Shown here piece after piece: positions 1 through 8,941 of a DNA stretch of 64,000 bases. Origin of the DNA: an uncultured bacterium. GTDB taxonomy: Bacteria > Myxococcota_A > Polyangia > Polyangiales > Houyiibacteriaceae. The DNA lies in the NCBI GenBank assembly GCA_938024995.1, contig CALJDU010000044.1:105184-169183 (forward strand), given 5' to 3'. Under the pieces are notes generated by a model, which saw only the letters and a program-made list of their open reading frames with translations, was not told the DNA's origin and ran no database searches. A program made the translations under genes and the position numbers. Numbering within the stretch: position 1 is the first letter of the stretch; each line of letters begins with the position of its first letter.

Positions 1-2306
1 AGGCCGCTCCCAAGAAGAAGGCCGCGCCTAAGAAAAAGGCCGCCCCTAAGAAGAAGGCCGCGCCTAAGAAGGCCGCGCCTAAGAAGGCCGCGCCTAAGAA
101 GGCCGCGCCTAAGAAGGCCGCGCCCAAGAAGAAGGCCGCGCCCAAGAAGAAGGCCGCGCCTAAGAAGAAGGCCGCCCCCAAGAAGGCCCACAAGACGGTG
201 CTCAAAGCGATCGTCAAAGCGGCCGACCAATACGACAAAGACCGCTTCAACAAGCACGTGAAGAAGATCCCGAACGAGGACCTGCCCGGCTTCCTCCTCG
301 ACAATCTGAGCGACCCGACGCTACGGAAGTTCAACCCGTTCGTGGAGGAAGCAGCGAAGCACATCGATCGCGTCGGCGTAGATGAACTCCTGGCGGCCAT
401 GGCGATCCTCTCGGACAGCTCGGAGTCGTTCTACCTGCCTGACGTCGGCAGTAACGCGATGTTCTTCCTTTCCAACGCGGCGACCGCACACGACGAATAC
501 CTGAGGTCCATCGAGCCCGACTGGCCGATGCGGTTCCGCCTGATGTTCTGGACCGCGCGTGGTCGAAAGAAGATCGGCGATCCGAAAACGGACGTACCTG
601 CCGAGGTGAAGGCGGCCGCGCTCAAGGCGCTCCCGCAGCACTCCACCTCGGGTCAGTTGACGATGTGGAACGGCGCGCTGGGGGCCATCATCGGGTGGTT
701 CGGCATCACGTCTGACGAGTCCAAGGACTTGGTGATCGAGGCGCTCAGGAAGTCCAAATGCAAGATCGCGTTCCGTGTCCACGGTTGGCCGGTCTTCAAT
801 GTACCGGCCGCGGACTTTGCGACATTCGGAAAGCGCATCGACAAGACCGCGCTCGGCGACCGGACGTACATCAAGTGGTGGCTCACCCGGCGACGCAGCG
901 TTCATCCCGAAGAGACCCTCGACGAGACACGTGAGGTCTTTCGGTACTTCGTCACCGCGTGGAAGAAGAACCGCAGCAGGAACATGAGCTCGGGGAGCAA
1001 GGTGATGGAGTTCGGCGCCGTCCATCTCGCGACCCTCTACCAAGAAGCCGGCGAAGAGGTGCCGGACGAGCTCTTTGAGGTGTTCTCGGAGCACACGGAG
1101 TCGCTCACCCAGTGGACGCCGGTGTTCGAGAAGCTCGCGACCGCAAAGCAGCGCGAACTCTTGTCCACGCTCGAGGGCCTCCTCAACGAGCGGCATCTCC
1201 CTCAGCTCGCCTCCCTCCGCGCGATGATCGGCGGTGAGGAAGGCGTGGCCCAGTTGGTCGACGAGCTCGTCAACGAAATGGTCAACAATAGGAAGTACTC
1301 CTATTCGCTCTACCAACCTGTCGGCGAGATCGGCGCACGCGCGGTCCCGCGCTTGCGCCACCACATCGACACGCTCACCGACGCGCTCGATCCGGACGCG
1401 GGCACACATTCAAACGGCTACTACCCTCGACGCGTGGTGATCGCGCTTCGATGCGCGCTCGCGGCCGCGCTCGCGAACTCACCTGACGAGGTCGCGCGTG
1501 ATGAGGCGTACCTCAAGTATTTCTTACCGACGCCCGTGACTCTGTTCAAAGGAAACGGCGACTTCCCGTCAAACTTCTTCGACGGCCTGCGCTCAGCGAA
1601 AGCGTACTTCGGGCGCCTCCCGGCGGCCGACGCGCGCACGTTCATCGAGGCCTGGCGCAAGTCACGAACCTCGTACATCGAGGAGAGGTTGGAGAGGGCC
1701 TTCCCGCAAGACCGTCACGAGATCCTCCGCGGCGGCCCCACCATCGCAGAACAGGTTCAGGAGATCGCAGAGGAAGCAGGCCTCGTCTGCAGCGACCCCG
1801 TCTACTTGCTCACGCCCGCGAAAAAGGACCAGCCGACCTCGCCGCTCAACCGGCTGCTCGCCGCGCCAACGGAAGACCCCGACGGGTTCGAGCCGGTCTT
1901 TACGCTCGATCTCAACGACGTCCCGGAGCTCAAGTCGTGGTTCCCGGGAACGCGCGCCGTCTCGCTCTTCGTCGACAACCGGCGTGAGGGGTTTAAGGCC
2001 TCGGTGATCGTGCAGACGAAGGAGCCGGATCTGAAGCCGATCGAGAGCGACAAGGGCTTCGTGGTGGAGCGCGTCCTCGTTCCGCCAGAGACCTTCACCA
2101 CCGCGTCCGACGCGGTTCGCGTGATCCGAACCATGATCGGGCGAGCCCCGGCGCGCGCGCTCGGTCGACCGTTCTACATTCAAAGCGACGACTACGGAGA
2201 CCCCGGGTTCGTCTTGGAAGCGAGCGAAGACTTCGTGGACATCAACCTCGGCGATGAAGGCAAGCTGTTCATGTTTACCGACCACGCGATGTGGGAGTGC
2301 GGCTGA
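1..2306 (+). CDS. Large protein with histone H1-like AAPKK tail, 5'-truncated by window edge
   Basis: The reading frame is open from base 3 with no stop, so the gene begins before the window; the GTG at 198 is only the first internal start-like codon. Bases 3-194 encode 11 tandem AAPKK or AAPKKK units, a lysine/alanine/proline tail like those of eukaryotic H1 and of myxobacterial DNA-binding proteins. About 700 residues follow that I cannot assign to a named family. They are largely helical in character. The last 120 residues look like a beta fold with a 'GDPGFVLEASEDF...GDEGKLFMF' pattern reminiscent of DUF1963/YwqG proteins, which is a weak resemblance. The gene ends TGA at 2304-2306. The tail suggests nucleic-acid or polyanion binding, but no catalytic motif was seen. 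Confidence 0.8.
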   Translation, partial: AAPKKKAAPKKKAAPKKKAAPKKAAPKKAAPKKAAPKKAAPKKKAAPKKKAAPKKKAAPKKAHKTVLKAIVKAADQYDKDRFNKHVKKIPNEDLPGFLLDNLSDPTLRKFNPFVEEAAKHIDRVGVDELLAAMAILSDSSESFYLPDVGSNAMFFLSNAATAHDEYLRSIEPDWPMRFRLMFWTARGRKKIGDPKTDVPAEVKAAALKALPQHSTSGQLTMWNGALGAIIGWFGITSDESKDLVIEALRKSKCKIAFRVHGWPVFNVPAADFATFGKRIDKTALGDRTYIKWWLTRRRSVHPEETLDETREVFRYFVTAWKKNRSRNMSSGSKVMEFGAVHLATLYQEAGEEVPDELFEVFSEHTESLTQWTPVFEKLATAKQRELLSTLEGLLNERHLPQLASLRAMIGGEEGVAQLVDELVNEMVNNRKYSYSLYQPVGEIGARAVPRLRHHIDTLTDALDPDAGTHSNGYYPRRVVIALRCALAAALANSPDEVARDEAYLKYFLPTPVTLFKGNGDFPSNFFDGLRSAKAYFGRLPAADARTFIEAWRKSRTSYIEERLERAFPQDRHEILRGGPTIAEQVQEIAEEAGLVCSDPVYLLTPAKKDQPTSPLNRLLAAPTEDPDGFEPVFTLDLNDVPELKSWFPGTRAVSLFVDNRREGFKASVIVQTKEPDLKPIESDKGFVVERVLVPPETFTTASDAVRVIRTMIGRAPARALGRPFYIQSDDYGDPGFVLEASEDFVDINLGDEGKLFMFTDHAMWECG

Positions 2307-2670
2307 GACGAATCCAGCGACACTTCGCGCGCAGCCAGAGCTAGCGGCGTGAGTCGCCAAGCTCCCGTCGCTCCTCGGCCCCGTGACGCCCTGTGCTGCG
2401 TTGCTGCGTCAGTCGGACACTACAGTGTCCTTCTTCCTCGCGCCTTGCCCAGAACGCCACGGGACTCGAGGAGCTCGGTCCGCTTGACGGCTCACGCCTC
2501 GCGAACGATGGGGTGAATCCGCCAAAGGCGGAGAGGGGGCGCGACTAGGCGCGACTAGCCCCCTAGAAAAAAAAGAGCAAGCGTGGCCCACCCTAAATGC
2601 GGTGCGCACGAGGATGGATTTGCGCGTGACGCCGACACGATCACGTTCACCCCTAGGGTAGAGTCAGCGG
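2307..2670. other. 364-bp intergenic region with small repeats
   Basis: No convincing coding frame. It contains an inverted repeat GGACACT-AC-AGTGTCC (2415-2430) and a tandem duplication of GCGCGACTAG (2539-2558) set between GGGGGC (2535-2540) and GCCCCC (2558-2563), followed by an A8 run. The region must hold the promoter of the following lipoprotein gene, but I see no clear -35/-10 pair. Confidence 0.5.
2415..2430 (+). terminator. Possible terminator hairpin after the H1-tailed gene
   Basis: GGACAC-TACA-GTGTCC forms a 6-bp stem with a four-base loop and is followed on the + strand by TTCTTCCT. It lies 109 bases after the upstream stop codon. The T-tract is interrupted and the stem is short, so an operator palindrome is an alternative. 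Confidence 0.35.
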
Positions 2671-5600
2671 ATGTTGCGAATCAGTTCTTCCTTTCGGTCC
2701 ACGCTTGTCCTTTTTGCCTTCACGGTCGCCCTCTTTGGTTGTGGTGACGATGACGGAGTCTCCGACGCGATGGTGGACGGGGGAGACACCAGCGACGCCG
2801 TGACGACGAGCTGCGAAGCCGACGAACGGGTGCGCGACGGAGAGTGCGTGGCGTGCGACGCCGGCGAGACGAACGACGCGGGCGATGATCCGGCGGGCGC
2901 CGACACGAGCTGCGAGCCGGTGCTTTGCGAAGAGGATGAGTCGGTCTCCGCGAACACCTGCGTCGCGTGTCCGGCGGGCACCACCAACATGGCGGGCGAC
3001 GACGCGTCTGGAGACGACACGAGCTGCGACGGAACGCTCTGCCCCTCCAACACGTTCGTGTCGGCCAACGAGTGCACCCCCTGTCCCGCGGGGACGGAGA
3101 ACGAAGCGGGCGATGACGCCGCGGGGGCGGACACCGAGTGCGACGCGGTTCTGTGCGAAGAAGACGAAGCGGTGCTCGACAACGAGTGCTCCGCGTGTCC
3201 CGCGGGCAGCACCAACGCCGCTGGCGACGACGCCTCCGGAAGCGACACGATGTGCGACGCCGTCGCGTGCGCCGCGAACGAGTTCGTCATGAGCAACGCT
3301 TGCGTGGCTTGCCCCGCCGGCACCGTCAACGAGGCCGGAGATGACGCCTCGGGCAGCGACACGATGTGTGAAGCGATCACGTGCGGCGCGGACGAGCGCG
3401 TCCTCAGCAACGCGTGCGTGGGTTGCCCCGCGGGCTCGGTCAACGAAGCGGGCGACGACGCCTCCGGGATCGACACCGTGTGCGACGCGGTGCTCTGCGG
3501 GGACGATGAGTTCGTCATGAGCAACGCCTGCGTGCCCTGCCCCGCGGGGACGATCAACATCGCGGGCGATGACGCGAGCGGCGTCGACACGACCTGCGAC
3601 GGGACGCTCTGCCCATCGAACCAGTTCGTCATGAGCAACGCGTGCGTGGCCTGTCCGCCGGGCACCCTCAACGAAGCGGGCGACGACGCGAGCGGCGCGG
3701 ACACCATGTGTGATGTCACCTTCTGCGCAGCCGATGAGTTTGTCTCTGGCAACGTCTGCCTTGGGTGTCCGCGCGGCACCACCAACCCAGCCGGCGACGA
3801 CGCGAGCGGCGCGGACACCATGTGCGCCGCGACCTTCTGTGACGCCGACGAGTTTGTCATGAGCAACGCCTGCGTCGCCTGCCCTCCGGGGAGCACCAAC
3901 GCCGCCGGCGACGACGCGTCGGGCGTGAACACGATGTGCGACCCGACGCTCTGCGGACCCAACCTGCGGGTGTCCGGAAACATGTGCGTTCCCTGCGCCC
4001 CCGGCACCGAGAACGCCGCCGGTGATGACGCCTCCGGCGCCGACACCTCGTGCGACGTCACGCGCTGCCCGGCGGACCAACGGGTCGCCGCGAACGTCTG
4101 CGTCTCCTGCGCGGCGGGCACGACCAATGCCGCCGGCGACGACGCCTCCGGCGCCGACACCCTGTGCGACATCACCTTCTGTTCCGTCAACCAGCGCGTC
4201 GTCGCCAACGCCTGCGTCACCTGTTCGCCAGGCACCACCAACGCCGCCGGCGATGACGCCTCCGGCGCCGACACCCTGTGCGACGTGACGCTCTGCGCGG
4301 CCAACCAGCGCGTCGCCGGCAACACCTGTGTAGCGTGCTCCCCTGGCACCACCAACGCCGCCGGCGATGACGCCTCCGGCGCCGACACGGTCTGCGACGC
4401 GGCCCTCTGCGCTTCCAACCAGCGCGTGGTCGCGAACTCGTGCGTCGCGTGTCCACCCGGCACCACGAATGCGGCCGGCGATGACGCCTCCGGCGCCGAC
4501 ACCATGTGCGACGCGGCGCTCTGCGTGGCCAACCAACGGGTCCTCGCGAACTCCTGCGTCTCGTGTCCGCCGGGCACCACCAACACCGCGGGCGATGACG
4601 CCTCCGGCGCGGACACCATGTGCGACGCGGCCCTTTGCGCGCCCAACCAGCGCGTCGTCGCGAACTCGTGCATCGCGTGCCCTCCTGGCACCACGAACGC
4701 CGCGGGTGATGACGCTTCCGGTGCGGACACCATGTGCGACGCGACCCTGTGCGGCGCGAACGAGTTCGTCCTCGGCAACGTCTGCGTCGCGTGTGGCCCA
4801 GGCAGCACCAACGCCGCCGGCGACGACGCGTCGAGCGCCGACACCATGTGTGACCCGACCTTCTGCGGCGCGAACGAATTCGTCGCGGCGAACGCCTGCG
4901 ACCCGTGTCCGCCCGGCACCACCAACGCGGCCGGCGACGACGCCTCGGGAGCCGACACGATGTGCGACCCGGTCCTCTGCGGCGCCGATGAGCGCGTGCT
5001 CGGCAACGTGTGTGTCGCGTGTCCCGCGGGATCCACCAGCGCAGCCGGCGAAGACGCCTCGGGCCCGGACACCATGTGCGACGCGGTCATTTGCGGCCCG
5101 AACGAGTTCGTCCTGGCCAACGTCTGTGTCCCGTGCGGACCGGGTAGCGTGAACCCGGCTGGCGATGACGCCTCCGGCGCGGACACCATGTGCGACGCGA
5201 TCCTCTGCGCGGCTGACGAATTCGTCCTCGGCAACGTCTGCGCGCCGTGCGGCCCGGGCACCGAGAACGCCCCGGGAGACGACGCCTCGGGCGCGGACAC
5301 CATGTGCGACGCGATCCTCTGCGCGGCCGACGAATTCGTTTTGGCGAACGTCTGCACAGCGTGTCCGGCAGGAACGGTGAACGACGCAGGCGACGACGCC
5401 TCGGGCGCGGACACCATGTGTGACTCGGCGGACGCCTGCTTCCTCGCGTTCGGCGTCCCGTGCAGCGTCTTTGACGAAGCATACGTGAAGGCGTCCACCA
5501 ACGGGATCGGCGATCGGTTCGGCTTCGAGGTAGCGCTCTCCGCGGACGGCTCGACGATGGCCATCTCCGCGGAAGACGAGGACAGCGACGCGACCGGTAT

Positions 5601-6900
5601 CGGAGGCGACCAGAGCAACAACAGCGCGACAGACAGCGGCGCGGTTTACGTCTTCCGGCGAACCGGTTCGACCTGGGTGCAAGAGGCCTACATCAAGGCA
5701 TCCAACACCGACGCGGGCGACTCCTTCGGGTACGGCCTCGCCATCTCGTCGGACGGCGCGACGCTCGCCGTCAGCACCTTCTTCGAAGCCAGCGCGGCGA
5801 CCGGAATCGATGGCGACCAAACGGATAACAGCGCGAGCCGATGCGGCGCCGTGTACGTGTTCGAGCGGAGCGGCGGCACATGGAGCCAACAGGCGTACCT
5901 CAAGGCCTCGAACGCGGAGGCGAACGACTGGTTCGGCTGGAGCGTGGCGCTCTCGGGGAGCGGCGACACTCTCGTGGTTGGCGCCCTTGTTGAAGACGGC
6001 GTGGCGGGCGACGAGACAAGCAACGTGGCGACCCAGAGCGGGGCAGCGTATGTCTTTCAGCGGACCGGCGCGGCGTGGAGCCAGCAGGCATACCTCAAGG
6101 GATCCAACACGGAACGCGGTGACCAGCTTGGCCACGCGGTTGCGCTCTCCGCAGACGGACAGACCTTGGCGGTCTCATCCAGGAATGAAGGGAGCGCGGC
6201 GGTCGGCGTGAACGGCGACGAGAGCAGCAACGGGGCCCGGAGCAGCGGCGCGGTCTACGTCTTCCGGCTCACGGGCTCAACCTGGGTTCAGCAGGCCTAC
6301 ATCAAAGCGTCCAACACCGAAGCGAACGACAACTTCGGCTATAGCCTCGCGCTCTCGTCGGACGGAACGACCCTCGCGGCGTCAGCGCTTCAAGAAGACA
6401 GCGCAGCGACCGGCATTGGTGGTGACCAAGCGAGCAACACCGCGGCCGGGAGCGGTGCCGTCTACGTGTTCCGATTCGCGGCTGCGGCTTGGACTCAAGA
6501 GGCCTACATCAAGGCCTCGAACACTCAGCTCGGCGACCAGTTTGGCTGGGGCGTCACGCTCTCCGGCAACGGAGACACGCTCGCGGTCGGGGCGACGCTT
6601 GAGGACAGCTCCGCGACGGGAGTCGACGGCGACCAAACCGACAACAGCGTGAACTCCAGCGGGGCGGCCTACCTCTACACGCGCGCCGGCTCGACCTGGA
6701 GCCAGCAGGCCTACATCAAGGCGTCCAACACGCGCTCGTCGACCAGCTTCGGCCGACGGGTCGTGCTCTCATCGGACGCCTCGACCCTCGTCATCGGCTC
6801 GCCCGGCGAAGACCAAGGGTCGAGCGGAATCAACGGACCGCAGATCATGAGCGGCGGCGGCAACAGCGGCGCGGCCTACGTCCGCCGGTTGACGCCCTAG
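2671..6900 (+). CDS. Giant lipoprotein: 23 cysteine-rich repeats plus 7 FG-GAP-like repeats
   Basis: 1409 residues. The N-terminus is a lipoprotein signal with lipobox LFGC followed by GDDDG, so export and lipid anchoring are expected. From about residue 48 to 925 there are 23 tandem repeats of 38 residues (114 bp), each with four cysteines: C-x(10)-C-x2-C, a PPGTTNAAGDDASGADTMC-like segment, and the start of the next unit. This spacing recalls small disulfide-rich EGF/TNFR-type modules but is not a recognised family. From about 935 to the end are seven repeats of about 65-69 residues with 'AYIKASNT', 'FG...LSSDG.TLAV', 'GDQ.DNS' and 'SGAVYVF', typical of FG-GAP beta-propeller blades. A disulfide-rich stalk carrying a propeller head at the cell surface is a reasonable inference. 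Repeats 12-17 are the most alike, implying recent expansion. Confidence 0.9.
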   Translation: MLRISSSFRSTLVLFAFTVALFGCGDDDGVSDAMVDGGDTSDAVTTSCEADERVRDGECVACDAGETNDAGDDPAGADTSCEPVLCEEDESVSANTCVACPAGTTNMAGDDASGDDTSCDGTLCPSNTFVSANECTPCPAGTENEAGDDAAGADTECDAVLCEEDEAVLDNECSACPAGSTNAAGDDASGSDTMCDAVACAANEFVMSNACVACPAGTVNEAGDDASGSDTMCEAITCGADERVLSNACVGCPAGSVNEAGDDASGIDTVCDAVLCGDDEFVMSNACVPCPAGTINIAGDDASGVDTTCDGTLCPSNQFVMSNACVACPPGTLNEAGDDASGADTMCDVTFCAADEFVSGNVCLGCPRGTTNPAGDDASGADTMCAATFCDADEFVMSNACVACPPGSTNAAGDDASGVNTMCDPTLCGPNLRVSGNMCVPCAPGTENAAGDDASGADTSCDVTRCPADQRVAANVCVSCAAGTTNAAGDDASGADTLCDITFCSVNQRVVANACVTCSPGTTNAAGDDASGADTLCDVTLCAANQRVAGNTCVACSPGTTNAAGDDASGADTVCDAALCASNQRVVANSCVACPPGTTNAAGDDASGADTMCDAALCVANQRVLANSCVSCPPGTTNTAGDDASGADTMCDAALCAPNQRVVANSCIACPPGTTNAAGDDASGADTMCDATLCGANEFVLGNVCVACGPGSTNAAGDDASSADTMCDPTFCGANEFVAANACDPCPPGTTNAAGDDASGADTMCDPVLCGADERVLGNVCVACPAGSTSAAGEDASGPDTMCDAVICGPNEFVLANVCVPCGPGSVNPAGDDASGADTMCDAILCAADEFVLGNVCAPCGPGTENAPGDDASGADTMCDAILCAADEFVLANVCTACPAGTVNDAGDDASGADTMCDSADACFLAFGVPCSVFDEAYVKASTNGIGDRFGFEVALSADGSTMAISAEDEDSDATGIGGDQSNNSATDSGAVYVFRRTGSTWVQEAYIKASNTDAGDSFGYGLAISSDGATLAVSTFFEASAATGIDGDQTDNSASRCGAVYVFERSGGTWSQQAYLKASNAEANDWFGWSVALSGSGDTLVVGALVEDGVAGDETSNVATQSGAAYVFQRTGAAWSQQAYLKGSNTERGDQLGHAVALSADGQTLAVSSRNEGSAAVGVNGDESSNGARSSGAVYVFRLTGSTWVQQAYIKASNTEANDNFGYSLALSSDGTTLAASALQEDSAATGIGGDQASNTAAGSGAVYVFRFAAAAWTQEAYIKASNTQLGDQFGWGVTLSGNGDTLAVGATLEDSSATGVDGDQTDNSVNSSGAAYLYTRAGSTWSQQAYIKASNTRSSTSFGRRVVLSSDASTLVIGSPGEDQGSSGINGPQIMSGGGNSGAAYVRRLTP

Positions 6901-6916
6901 GCCGCTCCGCTCCTTG

Positions 6917-6936
6917 GGGGGATTTTTCGATCCCCC
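6917..6936 (+). terminator. Hairpin after the giant lipoprotein gene
   Basis: GGGGGAT-TTTTCG-ATCCCCC, a 7-bp stem with six-base loop, starts 16 bases after the stop codon. There is no strong T-run after it (CTCTCTCCC), so termination is inferred mainly from position. Confidence 0.45.
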
Positions 6937-7059
6937 TCTCTCCCGTTGGTCGATTCACCCCAAACGGTCGCTAGGCGTGAGTCGACCGGTCGCTTCGCTC
7001 CGAGACGAGTCTCATGGGAACGACGATGACGCGATCGGGACGAGACGCGATCGCAGCGT

Positions 7060-8811
7060 ATGCTCCTGAACCTGGACCGCGGACTCACATTTCGGCTCGA
7101 CTGGGGGCGCGGACCGTTCCGCGTTTCCGAGGAACGCGAAGCCTTGCGCCTCAAGATCGTCGCCGACCCCTATGACGACGATCTTCGGCGGGTCTACGCC
7201 GACATGGCGATCGAAGAAGGAGATCCTCGCGGGGAGTACGTCCGGCTCGGGCTCTTGCTCGACGGGGAAGAGGACGACGCGCGAGCGCGCGAGCTCGAGC
7301 GCGCGATGGAGGACCTGCGCGCGCGCTACGGACGCGCGATTTTCGCGGAGTGGTTCGGATCGATCCTGAGCAAAGAGCTCCCGTTCCTCTTGCGTGACCA
7401 TGGACCGATCCATCGAAAAGCGCACGGGACGAACCAACGCGCTGGGTTTATCTCCGCGCTTCACCTGAGCCGACGCGGCGCGGAATACATTCGCGAGGCG
7501 TTCGCGCTGACCCCGGTCGAGTCTGCGACGTTCCCGGGTGACCAGTCCGGCGTCGAGCACTCGATCGGGAAGGTCCGCGACTTTCGCTCACCCACGGTCG
7601 CGCTCTTTGAGAAGTTCGCGGTTCGGCCACGGCGGGTCTCCGCGGTGGGCGTGCGCGACCTGGCCGCGCTGCTTCGCGCCGCGCCCTACGGTGACCTTCG
7701 CTCGCTTCGTCTTGTGGCCTCCGAAGCTGATGACGAAGCGATCGCGACGCTCGTGAAGAGCGCGCCTCGTCTCCACTCGCTCGGGCACCTTCGCGTCTCG
7801 GCGCGCGGTGCGCGCTTGCTCACGGAGCTGCCTCTTCGGGAGCTCGAGATGACGCTCGCGGAAGACGTCACGCTGGACGAGGACGCCTTTCAACAACTCG
7901 AAACGCTCACGCTCGGCGGCGCGTATGAGTCGCTCGGCGCATTGATCGCGCGACGAGAGGTCCGGACGCTTGAGCTCTACACCTCGCCGACGCCCCGCTT
8001 TCTCGAGATGCTCGACGGCGCTCCGCTCACCTCGCTCACGCTTCGCTCGGTGAACGAGGCGACGCTGCCCGCCCTCGCGAAGCTGTCGTTGCCGAAGCTG
8101 ACCCATCTGTGTCTCACCCCTCGACCCGTCGGCGCGACCGCCAACGCCATCATCGACGCCCCGTTCGCGTCCACGCTTCGCTCGCTCGAGATTTTCCACG
8201 GCCAGCTCTCCGGCGAAGAGCTCGCGCGGCTCATCGAGAGCGACGTGTTCGCGGGTCTTGAGACGCTCAACCTCTCGGGGAACCCCATTGGGAGCACGGG
8301 AGCGAACGCGCTGGCCGGGTCGCCTCACGCGACGAAGATCAAGTCACTCAAACTCGGCGGAGCGAGGATCGGTCAGGGGGCGATGCGCGCGCTGATGGAA
8401 CAGCTCCATTCGTTGGAGGTGTTCCATCTCCACGTAAACAACAAAAAGCTCCGCGGACTGCCGGTGTTCGCGATCGCAGAGATGCCGCACCTCAACAGAG
8501 TTCGCGAGATCGCGGCGGAGGGAGGCGGCGGAGGTTCTTCCCAGGACGCGCTGATCGCGCTTGCCGGGTCCGCGAACGCGCGCTCCCTTCGGCGTCTCTC
8601 GGTCGGCACGATCACCGCGAACGCGATGCGCGCGCTGATCGCGTCACCGCACCTCGAGGCGCTCGGCGAGATCGGCGAGTTCAAACCACGCGGCGACGAC
8701 GCGCTCTACCACCGGGCCCAGCGGCGCTTCGGTCACCGGTTGCGAACCGCTTATGCGCTGCGCCGGGACCTCCCCGAACCTGACCTGGATCCCTGGTGGA
8801 CGCCGCTCTGA
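7060..8811 (+). CDS. Repeat-companion (TIGR02996) leucine-rich-repeat protein
   Basis: 583 residues. Residues about 25-65 carry the repeat-companion signature: 'LRLKIVADPYDDDLRRVYAD' followed by 'EEGDPRGEYVRL', a domain that typically precedes leucine-rich repeats in Myxococcota, Planctomycetes and Leptospira. The rest is a string of irregular LRRs with LxxLxLxxN-like segments, the clearest being 'LETLNLSGNPIGSTGANAL' near residue 400. No signal peptide or membrane segment is visible, so it is probably cytoplasmic, perhaps a protein-binding scaffold; the partner is unknown. ATG 7060 is the only upstream start in frame, though its ribosome binding site is poor. Confidence 0.85.
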   Translation: MLLNLDRGLTFRLDWGRGPFRVSEEREALRLKIVADPYDDDLRRVYADMAIEEGDPRGEYVRLGLLLDGEEDDARARELERAMEDLRARYGRAIFAEWFGSILSKELPFLLRDHGPIHRKAHGTNQRAGFISALHLSRRGAEYIREAFALTPVESATFPGDQSGVEHSIGKVRDFRSPTVALFEKFAVRPRRVSAVGVRDLAALLRAAPYGDLRSLRLVASEADDEAIATLVKSAPRLHSLGHLRVSARGARLLTELPLRELEMTLAEDVTLDEDAFQQLETLTLGGAYESLGALIARREVRTLELYTSPTPRFLEMLDGAPLTSLTLRSVNEATLPALAKLSLPKLTHLCLTPRPVGATANAIIDAPFASTLRSLEIFHGQLSGEELARLIESDVFAGLETLNLSGNPIGSTGANALAGSPHATKIKSLKLGGARIGQGAMRALMEQLHSLEVFHLHVNNKKLRGLPVFAIAEMPHLNRVREIAAEGGGGGSSQDALIALAGSANARSLRRLSVGTITANAMRALIASPHLEALGEIGEFKPRGDDALYHRAQRRFGHRLRTAYALRRDLPEPDLDPWWTPL

Positions 8812-8941
8812 GCCGCGAGTAGCGACCACGCGGCGTTTCGCAGGCGTCGGCTTTCAGGCGTGATTCCAATCGATTAGCCGTACGGCGGATGCGCGCTCCG
8901 CGCGAGTCGTCAACGTGAGCAGGGGCGGGCATCCTTGAGGG

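Noticed and set aside
2790..5430. 114-bp repeats considered as non-coding tandem repeats
   Set aside because: They are exactly in frame, with cysteine spacing conserved and differences concentrated at tolerated positions.
2653..6135. Very long - strand open frames (about 1160 and 985 codons) opposite the cysteine-repeat gene
   Set aside because: They arise because the 114-bp repeat unit is GC-rich and keeps alternative frames stop-free in every copy. The + strand has the signal peptide, periodic cysteines and FG-GAP blades.
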